DNA of 64,000 nt. Origin: Pseudorhodoferax soli (GTDB taxonomy: Bacteria; Pseudomonadota; Gammaproteobacteria; Burkholderiales; Burkholderiaceae_C). The notes under the pieces are model-generated. The model was given only the letters and a program-made list of their open reading frames with translations, was not told the origin of the DNA and did not search any database. Below, one piece after another: positions 50,481-60,520 of this stretch. The position numbers were made by a program, and so were the translations under genes. Position 1 is the stretch's first letter; each line of letters starts with the position of its first letter. The stretch lies in the NCBI RefSeq assembly GCF_003337555.1, contig NZ_QPJK01000002.1, positions 248,001-312,000 on the forward strand. Direction: 5' to 3'.

Positions 50481-50588
50481 CGTCGACATCAACGGGACGC
50501 ACGTGACGGATCGGCTTGCCGCGATCGATCGCTGCGACCTGTCGCTGTGACGCCCCATGAATGCAGGGAAGTCGCAAGCTCACCCTCC

Positions 50589-50822
50589 TTCAGATCCGGT
50601 ACACCCTCGCTGCGGTGTCATGGAACATGGCGTGCTGCTCCCCCTCCGAATACCTCGCCGCGATCTTCTTCATCGCGTTCCAGTAGCTCACGTAAGGCAG
50701 CGAGCGCCGGTCCATCGGGAAGTTGCTTTCGAACATGCAGCGCTGCGGACCGAAGCACTCGATGGTGTGCCGGTAGCAGCGCCCCTGGGCCTCGGCCAGT
50801 TCGCCTGACCGGGCGGGCAGCG
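50589..50822. repeat. 234-bp direct repeat, left copy (decayed)
   Basis: Aligns without a gap to 55467-55700 (shift 4878 bp) with about a dozen mismatches by eye. The match stops 1 bp past the amidohydrolase stop codon and, at the other side, 16 bp before the livJ-like stop. The two copies enclose the whole liv importer. Confidence 0.92.
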
Positions 50823-50823
50823 C
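50590..50823 (-). pseudogene. Decayed 3' fragment of the amidohydrolase gene
   Basis: This holds the last ~77 codons of the amidohydrolase at 55,468, still in frame to the same TGA (ending HDTAARVYRI). It has no start and nothing of the N-terminal 260 residues. About half of the base differences change the amino acid (for example Gly to Arg before YSEGEQH, Tyr to Cys before RHTIECF, Val to Met before DRRS). This pattern is expected of a gene no longer under selection. It lies 15 bp after the substrate-binding protein gene on the same strand. Confidence 0.88.
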
Positions 50824-50838
50824 CGTGCCGGCAGGCGC

Positions 50839-51996
50839 CTACTTCAGCGAGTTCAGCATGACTTCCCGGATCTTGCCGTCTTCCACTACGGCGGCCCGGC
50901 CGTCAGCCTCCGAGCTACCTGTGGCGTCGACGCCGGACACCCCGAACATGTTCTCCCTGCGCGGCATGGTCTTGAAGGCCTCGTTGAGCTTGGCGCGGAT
51001 GGCCGTGGCGTCGGTCACGCTGCCGGCCAGCTTCATGGCCAGGGCGGTGGCATGGACGGCGCTGTAGTTCAGGGAGGTCTCCGAGGTCACGAGCCGGTTC
51101 GGGTACAGCTTCTGGAAGCGCTGCACGAAGGCGACCGACTCGGGCAGCTTGTCTTCCATCACAGGCAGCACGCCGATGGCGCCGTTGAGCGAGCCATAGC
51201 CTCCGCTGACCTTGGCGACCTCGTCCAGCTTGGCCTGATCGATCAGGATGAAGCCGCCCTTGAAGCCGAGCTCGCGCGCCTGCTTGACGACCAGACCGGT
51301 CGGCTCCGAAGGCCCGCCGATGAACATCACGTCGGGCTTGCCCGCCAGTGCGCGGCTGACCCCGCTGTAGAAGTCCGTCGCCCGGGTGTAGCTCATGGGG
51401 TTGTCGGCGACGACCTTGCCGCCGGCCTTCTCGAGCAGGGGCTTGAACGCGGCGTTCCAGGCCTTGGCGTAGTCATGGTCGGCATCGGCGATGGCCACGT
51501 TCTTGCCGAACTTCTTCGTCGTGTAGTTGATGAACGGCTCGATGTAGGAGGTGAAGTCCGGCGGAATCCGCAAGGTCAGCTTGTTGCCGCGTGCGGTGAT
51601 CTGCGGTGTGCTGCTATAGGCCAGCACCAGGTACTTCTGCGCTTCGTTGTTGGTCTGCAGGGCATAGATGCCGCCCGAGTGCGGCACGAGAACGGCCGGC
51701 GTCTTGCTCTCCTGCACGAGGCGTTGTGCGTTGATGGCGGTCTCCGACGGGTTGTACTTGTCGTCCAGCGCGGCGATCTCCAGCTTGTACTTCTTGCCGG
51801 CGACCTCGAACCCTGCAGCATTGATTTCGTCCACGGCCATGTTCATGCCGTCCAGCACGTTCTTGCCGTACAGGGCGGCGCCGCCGCTCAAAGGGCCTGA
51901 AAAGCCGATCTTCACGACCTCCTGCGCCATTGCAGGGGCGGTGAGCACCAGCCCGGCGGCGAGTGCGGTGGCAAGACGGTTCGGTTGCAAACGCAT
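50839..51996 (-). CDS. livJ: Branched-chain-amino-acid-type ABC transporter substrate-binding protein
   Basis: A 385-residue periplasmic binding protein (Leu/Ile/Val or amide type). A signal peptide (about 1-24, ending APAMAQE) precedes the two-lobed domain with VVKIGFSGPLSGGAALYGKN and the PHSGGIYALQTNN segment. Ligands of this family include branched-chain amino acids, amides and aromatic acids; the true ligand is unknown. It is the last intact gene of the liv set, 32 bp after livF. Symbol given by family. Confidence 0.9.
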   Translation of the reverse strand: MRLQPNRLATALAAGLVLTAPAMAQEVVKIGFSGPLSGGAALYGKNVLDGMNMAVDEINAAGFEVAGKKYKLEIAALDDKYNPSETAINAQRLVQESKTPAVLVPHSGGIYALQTNNEAQKYLVLAYSSTPQITARGNKLTLRIPPDFTSYIEPFINYTTKKFGKNVAIADADHDYAKAWNAAFKPLLEKAGGKVVADNPMSYTRATDFYSGVSRALAGKPDVMFIGGPSEPTGLVVKQARELGFKGGFILIDQAKLDEVAKVSGGYGSLNGAIGVLPVMEDKLPESVAFVQRFQKLYPNRLVTSETSLNYSAVHATALAMKLAGSVTDATAIRAKLNEAFKTMPRRENMFGVSGVDATGSSEADGRAAVVEDGKIREVMLNSLK

Positions 51997-52028
51997 GGCA
52001 GTCTCCTTCGTGTGTAAAAAATAAACGC

Positions 52029-52722
52029 TCAGGCGCCGATGTAGGCGCGCCGCACGGCTTCGTTGTTGAGCAGGCTTTCGCGGTCGCCTTCGAGCACGAT
52101 GCGTCCACGCTCCAGCACATAGGCGCGGTGCGCGATCCGCAGTGCCGCGAACGCGTTCTGCTCGGCCAGCAGCACCGTGGTGCCGGCCTGGTTGATGCGC
52201 TGGATGACCTCGAACACCATCTTGACCACCAGCGGCGCCAGACCGAGCGAGGGTTCGTCCAGCAGCAGCGCCTTGGGCCGGCCCATCAGTGCGCGGCCAA
52301 TGGCCACCATCTGCTGCTGGCCACCGCTCAGAGAGCCGGCCGGGTCGTCCTTCTTCTCGTCGAGGATGGGGAACATCCCCAGCACCTCGTCCAGCACCTT
52401 CTGGTTGCCGGCTCGGTCGCTGCGGTGCACGTAGGCGCCCAGCGTGAGGTTCTTCAGCACCGACATCTGCGGGAACAGCTTGCGCCCCTCGGGGCACTGC
52501 ACCACGCCGGACGCCACGATCTGCGACGGCTTCATGCCGACGAGTTCCCGGTTCTGGAACTTGATGCTGCCGCCGGCGGCCTTGTGCAGGCCGCTGGCGG
52601 TCAGGAAGATCGAACTCTTGCCGGCACCGTTCGCGCCCAGCAGCACCACGAGCTCGCCCTCGCGCGCATGCAGGTTCACGCCATCCAGCGCACGGAAGCT
52701 GCCGTAGTTGAGGCTGACCTGG

Positions 52723-52736
<14 letters not shown>
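52029..52736 (-). CDS. livF: ABC transporter ATP-binding protein LivF
   Basis: A 235-residue ATPase. Walker A GANGAGKS is at 35-42, the signature LSGGQQQ at 136-142 and Walker B with [12 protein letters not shown]. It pairs with LivG on the LivHM membrane core. The ATG overlaps the livG end (14 bp). The in-frame extension upstream is not needed. Confidence 0.93.
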
Positions 52737-53509
<773 letters not shown>

Positions 53510-53517
<8 letters not shown>

Positions 53518-54517
53518 GGCGGTTCCCTCCAACCGTTGCGCTGGGTGGACTGGGTGCGCGTGGCGCGCGCTGTGCCGCGGCCCGGCGCACGCGCCAGGCC
53601 AGGAAGCTCCCAACGATGCCGTGCGGCACGAAGATCACCAGCAGGATGAGGATCGGCCCGAACACGATGAAGCGGTACTCCTGCAGGAACTGCAGGTACT
53701 GCGCGAGCCAGGGCATCATGATGGCGCCGACCAGCGGCCCGAGCAGGGTGCCCAGGCCGCCGACGATCATGGACACCGTCATGTCGAAGGTGGTCTCCAC
53801 GCCCGCCAGGCCCGGGCCGAGGAAGCGCACGAAGCCGGCGTAGAGCCCGCCGGCCATGCCCGCGTAGAACACCGACAGCATGAAGGCCAGCAGCTTGGTG
53901 CGCATCGGGTTGATGCCGATCGACTCGGCCAGGGCGTCGCTGTTGCGGATGGCCATGAACGAGCGTCCGAGCAGCGAGCGCGTGATGCGGTGCATCAGCC
54001 AGACACCCACCACGAGCACGGCGAACACGAGGTAGTACAGCGACAGCGGCGTCTCGAAGCGCAGCGGGCCGATCGGCGACGGCACCGGGATGCCGATGAT
54101 GCCGACCGGGCCGTGCGTCAGGCTGTCCCACTTCTCGATGACGAGGAACATGATGTAGCCCACCGACATCGTGAAGATCGAGAAGAAGTGCCCCTTCAGC
54201 CGCAGCGACACGATGCCGACGAAGAAGCCCAGCACGGTGGCGAAGACGCCCGACAGCGCAAAGGCGATCCAGAACGGCACCTGGTGGTCCACCGTCAGGA
54301 TGCCCACGGTGTAGGCACCGACCGCCATGAAGCCGCTGTGGGCCAGGTTGAACTGGCCCGTGTAGCCCACGATCAGGTTCAGGCCCAGGGTGGCCAGCGC
54401 GAAGATGTAGGCGGTCGACATCACCGTGAGGTGGTAGTCGTTGCGGGCCAGCAGGGGGAACGCCAGGCCGGCCGCGAACAGCACGGCCCAGCCGATGCGT
54501 GCAGCGCCCGGGCTCAT
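53510..54517 (-). CDS. livM: Branched-chain amino acid ABC permease LivM
   Basis: A 335-residue permease with about nine membrane helices. The GYTGQFNLAHSGFMAVGAYT segment and the SIGINPMRTKLLAF cytoplasmic loop that contacts the ATPase are LivM hallmarks. The C terminus adds an Ala/Pro/Arg-rich tail. Its ATG is fused to the livH stop (TGATG) and its own end overlaps livG. Confidence 0.93.
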
Positions 54518-55380
54518 CAGTGCGCCCCCTTCGAGAAGATGCCCTGCGGACGCAGCGACAGGATCAGCACCAGGATGGCGAAGGCGATGATGTCCTTGTA
54601 GTCGGTCGAGATGTAGAAGGCGCCGAAGCTCTCGGCGAAGCCGATGATCAGGCCGCCGACGATGGCCCCCGGCACGCTGCCCATGCCGCCCAGGATGATG
54701 ATGACGAAGGCCTTGGTGATCACCAGGTTGCCCATGGCCGGAAAGACCAGGTTGATCGGCGCGAACAAGGCCGCCGCCACGGCCGCGAGCGCGCCCGAGA
54801 TCGCGAATGTCAGCATGGCGACGCGGTTGGCATCGATGCCCACCAGCGAGGCACCGTCGCGGTTCTGCGCCATGGCGACGATGGTCGAGCCCATGACCGT
54901 GCGCGTGAGGAACAGATGCAGTGCCAGCATCAATGCAAAGGCAGCACCGATGATCAGCAAGCGCTGCACCGGCGCCGTGACGCCGGCCACCTCGACCATG
55001 CCGCCATAGGGCGTCGGCATGCGGTGGAATTCAGCACCCCAGATGGCTTGCGCACCGGCCTCCAGGAACAGCAGCAGGCCGATGGCCGCGATCATGGGGT
55101 GCAGCCCGCTGGCGTTGCGCAAGGGGTGGAACACCAGGCGCTCGGCCAGCGTGGCCAGCACCGCCACGCACAGCGCGGCACCGGCCATGGCCACCCAGTA
55201 GTTCAGCCCCCACGCCACCATGAGGTGGAACGAGGCGAACGCACCCACCATGTAGAACGCGCCGTGCGCAAAGTTGGGCACACGCAGGATGCCGTAGACC
55301 AGCGTCAGCCCGAGTGCCACCAGGCTGTAGATGCCGCCCAGCGTCAGGCCGTTGAGAACCTGCTGAAAGAAAAGCTCCAT
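54517..55380 (-). CDS. livH: Branched-chain amino acid ABC permease LivH
   Basis: A 287-residue permease with about eight membrane helices. NGLTLGGIYSLVALGLTLV at the N terminus and the VGIDANRVAMLTFAISG coupling loop identify LivH. It is the first gene of the liv set, 87 bp after the amidohydrolase. Confidence 0.93.
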   Translation of the reverse strand: MELFFQQVLNGLTLGGIYSLVALGLTLVYGILRVPNFAHGAFYMVGAFASFHLMVAWGLNYWVAMAGAALCVAVLATLAERLVFHPLRNASGLHPMIAAIGLLLFLEAGAQAIWGAEFHRMPTPYGGMVEVAGVTAPVQRLLIIGAAFALMLALHLFLTRTVMGSTIVAMAQNRDGASLVGIDANRVAMLTFAISGALAAVAAALFAPINLVFPAMGNLVITKAFVIIILGGMGSVPGAIVGGLIIGFAESFGAFYISTDYKDIIAFAILVLILSLRPQGIFSKGAH

Positions 55381-55466
55381 CTCGTCTCCATTCTTTGAGG
55401 TGTGCGCCGCGCGTGCGGTCTGCGCAGCACGGCGTGAAGCGGTGGCTCCATGCCTGCGCTGCGAGG

Positions 55467-55700
55467 TTCAGATCCGGTACACCCTCGCTGCGGTGTCATG
55501 GAACATGGCGTGCTGCTCGCCCTCCGAATACCCCGCCGCGATCTTCTTCATCGCGTTCCAGTAGCTCACGTACGGCAGCGAGCGCCGGTCTACCGGGAAG
55601 TTGCTTTCGAACATGCAGCGCTGCGGACCGAAGCACTCGATGGTGTGCCGGTAGTAGCGTCCCTGGGCCTCGACCAGTTCGTCCGAATGGGCCGGCAGCG
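55467..55700. repeat. 234-bp direct repeat, right copy (inside the intact amidohydrolase)
   Basis: The partner of 50589-50822, same orientation. It covers the end of the intact amidohydrolase gene. Confidence 0.92.
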
Positions 55701-56484
55701 CGCGCCGGTCCCAGCCGAAGCCGTTGTCGGGCATGGCCAGGCCGCCCAGCTTGGCGACCACGTTGGGGCAGCGCGCGATTTCTGCGATGTCGCGCTGCCA
55801 CTGGCTGAAGATCGCGTCGCGCTGGCCGGCATACGCGCCCACGCCCAGCGGCGTGCCGAAGTGGTCCAGCACCAGCGTCGTGCCCGGCACGGCGCGCGCC
55901 AGCGCGGCGAAGTCGGCGTTCTGGTGGTGGTAGTGCCAGGTGTCGTAGGTGTGGCCCAGGCGGCCCAGCAGGGCCACGCCGGCGCGAAAATCGGCGTCGG
56001 CGTACAGGCCTTCGCTGCCGCGGCCGGGGATGGTCAGGGCCTCGGGGTTGGCGTCGCGCGCGCCGGCATGGCGGATGCCGCGGAACAGGCCCTGCGCCGC
56101 ATCGGCCTGTGCGGCCAGCACCTCGCGCAGCTGCGCCTCGCCCTGGCGCAGGTCGGCGTGGCCGACGAAGCCGGCGATCTCGGCGCCGCCACCGCCCTCG
56201 CGGCTGGCGCGCGCGATGCCGGCCACGAACTCGGCCTCCCCCACGCTGCGCAGGTGCTCGGGGCCGTCGGCGCGGTAGCTGGCCCGGCACTCGATGAACA
56301 CGGTCTTCTGGATGTTGTGGCCGCCGCCCGTGTCGGCCCACAGCTGGCCGAGCAGGTAGGGGCCCCAGTCGCCGCGCGCCACCCACAGGTGGTGGTGCGG
56401 GTCGATGATGGGGCGGTCGGGGTCGATCGCCTCTTCGCGCACCTGGTTCAGCCAGGCCTGCGAGCCGGGGGCAGGTTGGGTCAT
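55468..56484 (-). CDS. Amidohydrolase-family metal-dependent hydrolase
   Basis: A 338-residue TIM-barrel hydrolase of the amidohydrolase-2 (PF04909) type. It has the N-terminal IIDPHHHLW metal motif and later LVLDHFGTPLGV and the FESNFPVDRRS motif with the conserved Asp near the end. Relatives act on lactones or dicarboxylates (for example GLI, LigJ or ACMSD families); the substrate is unknown. It lies between the CaiB gene (47 bp) and livH (87 bp) in one long transcription unit. Confidence 0.9.
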   Translation of the reverse strand: MTQPAPGSQAWLNQVREEAIDPDRPIIDPHHHLWVARGDWGPYLLGQLWADTGGGHNIQKTVFIECRASYRADGPEHLRSVGEAEFVAGIARASREGGGGAEIAGFVGHADLRQGEAQLREVLAAQADAAQGLFRGIRHAGARDANPEALTIPGRGSEGLYADADFRAGVALLGRLGHTYDTWHYHHQNADFAALARAVPGTTLVLDHFGTPLGVGAYAGQRDAIFSQWQRDIAEIARCPNVVAKLGGLAMPDNGFGWDRRALPAHSDELVEAQGRYYRHTIECFGPQRCMFESNFPVDRRSLPYVSYWNAMKKIAAGYSEGEQHAMFHDTAARVYRI

Positions 56485-56531
56485 CGTTCAGTCTCCAGCA
56501 GTTGTGGTTCGGTTGCGGTGGAACCGCGTGG

Positions 56532-58937
56532 CTACACGAGGTTGCGGGCGGGCTTGGGCGACAGGCCGATCACGCCCTCGGCTACCAGCGCATCGAAGCG
56601 CGCCCTGCCGATGCCTGCATGGGCCTGCAGCGCGGCCTGGCTGTGCTCGCCCAGAAGGGGCGCCGGGCTGTGCGCACCCAGGCGTTGGCCGTTCTGGCGG
56701 ATGGCGGGGCCGATCTGGCGCTGTGGGCCGGACACGGCGCGGTCCATGTCGACGAACAGGTCGGTCCCGGCGAGGTCCGGATCGCCTTCCAGTTGGTCGG
56801 CACGCAGCAGCGCCGCCGCGCCGATGCCGGCGGCGCGCAGCGCGGTTGCAGCGGATGCAGCGGGCTGCGGACGCGACCAGTCGGCGATGGCCGCGTCGAT
56901 GGCGTCCTCCCTTTGACGCCGGCCCTCCAGCGTGCGCAAGGCCGGGTCGTGTGCCCACTCGCTGCGCCCCAGCAGCCCGCACAGGGCGGCGAAGCCGGCG
57001 TCGTCGGCCACCTCCAGCGCCAGCCACTGGTCTTCACCAGCGGCCGGGTAGATGCCGTGCGGCACGGCGAAGCCGCGGCGGTTGCCGCGCCGCAGCGCAG
57101 CGGCCGGTGCCAGCTGGTGCGCCAGCAGTGCTGGCGTCGTGAACTGCAGCATGGCCTCGACCATGCTGATGTTGACGTACTGCCCATGGCCATGGCGGCG
57201 GCGGTGCACCAGCGCCGTCAGCAGGCCGGCGCAGCCGTAGAGCCCGCCCACCGGATCGCCGTGCGCCAGGTGCGTCATCGTCGGCGCAGTGCCGGGCGTG
57301 CCCGTGAAGCTGGGCAGGCCGCTGCCCTGCTCCAGCGTCGAGCCATAGGCGCGCGTGCCCGACCAGGCGTTGCCGGTGCCGAAGCAGGACATCGAGGCCA
57401 TGACCACATCGGGCCGCACCGCGCGCAGCTGCGCGTAGTCCAGGCCGAACTTGGCCATCACGCCCGCGGCCTGGTTTTCGACCACGGCGTCCGCGCCGCG
57501 CACCAGGTCGAGGGCCACCTGCCGGCCGGCAGGCAGGGTCAGGTCGATGCTGACGCCCTGCTTGCCGCGGTTCATGCCGCAGAAGATGCTCGACAGCTCG
57601 TAGCCGCGCTCGGCGATGAACTCGGGTGTCCAGTTCATGCCGCGCCACCAGTCCGGGTAGCGGGCCGCCTCGATCTTGACGACGGTGGCGCCCAGGTCTG
57701 CCAGCAGGCGCGAGGCCAGCGGGCCGGCCCAGCCCATGGAGAAATCGACCAGGGTGACGCCTTGCAAGGGCGGCGCGTGTGCGGCGGTGGCCCGGGCTGC
57801 TGGGGCCTCTGTCGGCGCTGCGGCGCCATCGGCCGACGCGGCACGCGCCGGCGTCAGCCGGGTCGCCACCGGCGTGGCGCTGAGGCCGAAGGGCGTCCGC
57901 GGCACCTGCACCGCACGCCCCGGCAACATCAACCGGGCCAGCGAGCCGCGCGCCCGGAAGACCGGATGCGCCAGGATGCCGTCGGCGTCGGGCACCACGA
58001 CGATGGGCACCCGGTACTCGCGCCCGACCTCGGCCCATTCCGTGGCCGTGCGCCGGGCCAACGCGGCGCACAGGCCCTGCTCCACCTCGTCCAGGCGGCC
58101 GAAGCGCAGTTCCCGCGTTGCCAGGCCCTCGTCTGCGGCCATGGCCCGCAGGTCCAGCGCCTCGCACAGGGCGCGCCACTGGTCGGGCGTGGCCACGGTG
58201 ATGCCGACCCAGCCCTCGCGGCACGGGTAGATGCCCACCGGGCTGTTGGGCGCGAAACGGTTGATGCCCCAGCGACGCATCGGCAAGCCGTCGCGCTGGA
58301 AGAAGTACATGTGCATCTCGGCCAGCACCAGGTTGGCCTCGGCGATCGCCACCTCCAGCCGGCGCGGCGCCTGCGTGGCCTCGGCCAGCAGGGCGGCGCA
58401 GGCCGCGATGTAGGCGGTGACACCGCCGACCATGGTGGCCTGCCGGTCGCCATGGGCCAGCGGGGGGCCCTCTTGCGTGCCGACCATCTGCGGCAGGCCG
58501 GTCAGCGCCTGGACGATGAGGTCGCTGCCGGGCCAGTCGCGGCGGGGTCCGGTGCGGCCGAACCACGACAGGTCGACGCTGGCCACGCGCGGCTGCAGCG
58601 CGCTGGCGTCGCACTGCGATGCCTCGCCCACCAGCACCAGGTCGAAGCTGCGGCTCAGTGCCTGCAGCGGCGCGCCTTGCGCCATCGCCGGCAGCACCGT
58701 CTTGCCGGCTGCGAGCCACTGGCCATAAGCCTGCTCGAGCGGATCGTCGGCGCGCACGATGCCCGCCAGGCGCAGCGCTTCGCTCAACGCGGTGCTGTGC
58801 ACGTCGGCGCCCGCGTCGGCCAGCAGGCGGCCGCAATAGGCCGCGGCCGCGCCGCCGCCGATTTCCAGCACCCGCACACCGGCCAGTGCCTGCGGCGCGG
58901 CGGCCGGCGCCGCGTCCGTCGGTGTGTCGCCCGTCAT
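56532..58937 (-). CDS. Double-length CaiB/BaiF CoA-transferase
   Basis: At 801 residues this is two family III CoA-transferase units in one chain: half 1 is about 18-360 (LAGVRVLEIGGG...), a Pro/Ala/Thr-rich linker follows at 362-390, and half 2 is 391-801 (LQGVTLVDFSMGWAGPLASR). The catalytic Asp of formyl-CoA transferase is present in half 2 as Asp561 (GDPVGGLYG), but the aligned place in half 1 is Thr168. So half 2 probably does the chemistry and half 1 completes the interlocked fold. It moves CoA from one acyl group to an acid. It is 10 bp after the carboxyltransferase gene. Confidence 0.9.
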   Translation of the reverse strand: MTGDTPTDAAPAAAPQALAGVRVLEIGGGAAAAYCGRLLADAGADVHSTALSEALRLAGIVRADDPLEQAYGQWLAAGKTVLPAMAQGAPLQALSRSFDLVLVGEASQCDASALQPRVASVDLSWFGRTGPRRDWPGSDLIVQALTGLPQMVGTQEGPPLAHGDRQATMVGGVTAYIAACAALLAEATQAPRRLEVAIAEANLVLAEMHMYFFQRDGLPMRRWGINRFAPNSPVGIYPCREGWVGITVATPDQWRALCEALDLRAMAADEGLATRELRFGRLDEVEQGLCAALARRTATEWAEVGREYRVPIVVVPDADGILAHPVFRARGSLARLMLPGRAVQVPRTPFGLSATPVATRLTPARAASADGAAAPTEAPAARATAAHAPPLQGVTLVDFSMGWAGPLASRLLADLGATVVKIEAARYPDWWRGMNWTPEFIAERGYELSSIFCGMNRGKQGVSIDLTLPAGRQVALDLVRGADAVVENQAAGVMAKFGLDYAQLRAVRPDVVMASMSCFGTGNAWSGTRAYGSTLEQGSGLPSFTGTPGTAPTMTHLAHGDPVGGLYGCAGLLTALVHRRRHGHGQYVNISMVEAMLQFTTPALLAHQLAPAAALRRGNRRGFAVPHGIYPAAGEDQWLALEVADDAGFAALCGLLGRSEWAHDPALRTLEGRRQREDAIDAAIADWSRPQPAASAATALRAAGIGAAALLRADQLEGDPDLAGTDLFVDMDRAVSGPQRQIGPAIRQNGQRLGAHSPAPLLGEHSQAALQAHAGIGRARFDALVAEGVIGLSPKPARNLV

Positions 58938-58947
58938 CTGCCGCCCC

Positions 58948-60504
58948 TCACGGCCGCATGCCCGCGCCGCTGCGCCCCGGCGTGCGCAGGGGTTCGGCCA
59001 GGTGCACGAAATCGACCAGCCGCTCGCGCGTGGCGCGTGGGTCGATGATCTCCTCGACCCAGAATTTCTCGGCGCTGCGGAACGGCGAGCGCAGCGCATT
59101 GAGGCGGGCCTCGATGCGGCCCAATTCGGCCGCGGGGTCTTCCGCCGCCTCGATGTCGGCACGGTAGGCGGCCTCGATGCCGCCCTCCAGCGGCAGCGAA
59201 CCCCAGCTGGCCGACAGCCAGGCATAGCGCAGCGACAGGCGGCCGCTGGGCTGGTGGGCAGCCCCCGCCACGCCGAAGGCGTTGCGCACGATCACCGTGC
59301 ACCAGGGCATGGTGGTCTGGTTCATTGCGGCCATCGCGCGCACGCCGTGGCGGATGGTGGCCGTGCGTTCGGCCTCCTGGCCGATCATGAAGCCCGGGCA
59401 GTCCATCAGGTAGACCACCGGCAGGTGGAAGGTCTCGGCCAGGTCGACGAAGCGCACCACCTTCTGGCAGGTGTCGGCGCTCCAGGCGCCGCCGTAGTGG
59501 TAGGGGTCGCTGGCCAGCAGCAGCACCGGGTGGCCGTCGATGCGCGCCAGGCCGGTGATGATGCTGCGCCCGAAGCCGGCACCCATCTCGAAGAAGCTGC
59601 CGGCATCGACCACCGACGCGATGATGGGCCGCATCTTGTAGACCTGCCGCCGGTTGCGTGGCACGGCCCGCATCAGCGCCTCATCGGCCCGCGCGGGATC
59701 GTCCTGGCTCGGCAGCACGGGCGGCACGCCATAGACCGACGGCGGCAGGTACGACAGGAAGCGCCGCACGCAGTCGAAGGCCTCTTCCTCGGTGTCGACC
59801 ACGTGGTCGATGGCGCCCGCGCGGGCCTGCACGTCCGCCCCGCCCAGCTCCTGCTTGGTCAGGCTCTGGCCCAGCCGCGCGACGAGCGGCGGGCCGGCCA
59901 CGAACATGGCCGAGTTGCGCGTCATGACCGAGTAGTGGCTCGATGCCAGCCGCGCCGCGCCGAGCCCGGCCACCGAGCCCAGGCCGAGGCCGACCACGGG
60001 CACTTGCCCCAGGTTGGCCGTCATCATCTGGAAGCCGCGCGTCTGGTCCACGCCGCCCGGCAGGTTGGACGCGCCCTTGGTCTCGATGGTCTTGACCGAG
60101 CCGCCGCCGCCGGAGCCTTCGATGATGCGCACGATGGGCAGCCGGTACGTGGCCGCCATGTCCTCCGCCATGAGCGGCTTGGCGGCGATGGACGCATCGG
60201 CCGAACCGCCGCGCACCGTGAAGTCGTCGCCCACCAGCACCACGGCCCGGCCATCGATGCGGGCGCGGCCGAACACGCAGTTGGCCGGCATCACCTGCTG
60301 CAGGCGGCCTGCGTCGTCGTAGGTGCCGGTGCCGGACAGCGCGCCGACCTCGTGGAAGCTGCGCGCATCGGCCAGCCGGTCGATCCGCTCGCGCACCGTC
60401 AGCCGGCCGGCGTCGTGCTGGCGCTGGACCTTGTCGGCCCCGCCCATCTGCTGGGCCATGGCGTGGCGCTGCGCGAGTTCTTCGAGTTCGGGAGTCCAGG
60501 TCAT
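58948..60504 (-). CDS. Acyl-CoA carboxylase, carboxyltransferase (beta) subunit
   Basis: A 518-residue crotonase-fold carboxyltransferase of the PccB/MccB/GcdA type, with two halves. The first holds the acyl-CoA site (VGDDFTVRGGSADA, GSGGGG); the second holds the biotin site (MDCPGFMIGQEAE). It needs a biotin carrier and a biotin carboxylase for acyl-CoA carboxylation. Neither is in the window, so a decarboxylase role or partners elsewhere are possible. It follows dppC by 16 bp and precedes the CoA-transferase. Confidence 0.92.
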   Translation of the reverse strand: MTWTPELEELAQRHAMAQQMGGADKVQRQHDAGRLTVRERIDRLADARSFHEVGALSGTGTYDDAGRLQQVMPANCVFGRARIDGRAVVLVGDDFTVRGGSADASIAAKPLMAEDMAATYRLPIVRIIEGSGGGGSVKTIETKGASNLPGGVDQTRGFQMMTANLGQVPVVGLGLGSVAGLGAARLASSHYSVMTRNSAMFVAGPPLVARLGQSLTKQELGGADVQARAGAIDHVVDTEEEAFDCVRRFLSYLPPSVYGVPPVLPSQDDPARADEALMRAVPRNRRQVYKMRPIIASVVDAGSFFEMGAGFGRSIITGLARIDGHPVLLLASDPYHYGGAWSADTCQKVVRFVDLAETFHLPVVYLMDCPGFMIGQEAERTATIRHGVRAMAAMNQTTMPWCTVIVRNAFGVAGAAHQPSGRLSLRYAWLSASWGSLPLEGGIEAAYRADIEAAEDPAAELGRIEARLNALRSPFRSAEKFWVEEIIDPRATRERLVDFVHLAEPLRTPGRSGAGMRP

Positions 60505-60520
60505 CGGTGCCTTCCTTGTC

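Noticed and set aside
50428-50583. Minus-strand frame across the small zinc-finger gene and hairpin.
   Set aside because: It is a reverse shadow of the zinc-finger gene; Cys/Arg-rich without order.
56502-59048. A plus-strand open frame of about 850 codons opposite the CoA-transferase.
   Set aside because: It is a reverse-strand shadow rich in Arg/Gly/His without motifs.
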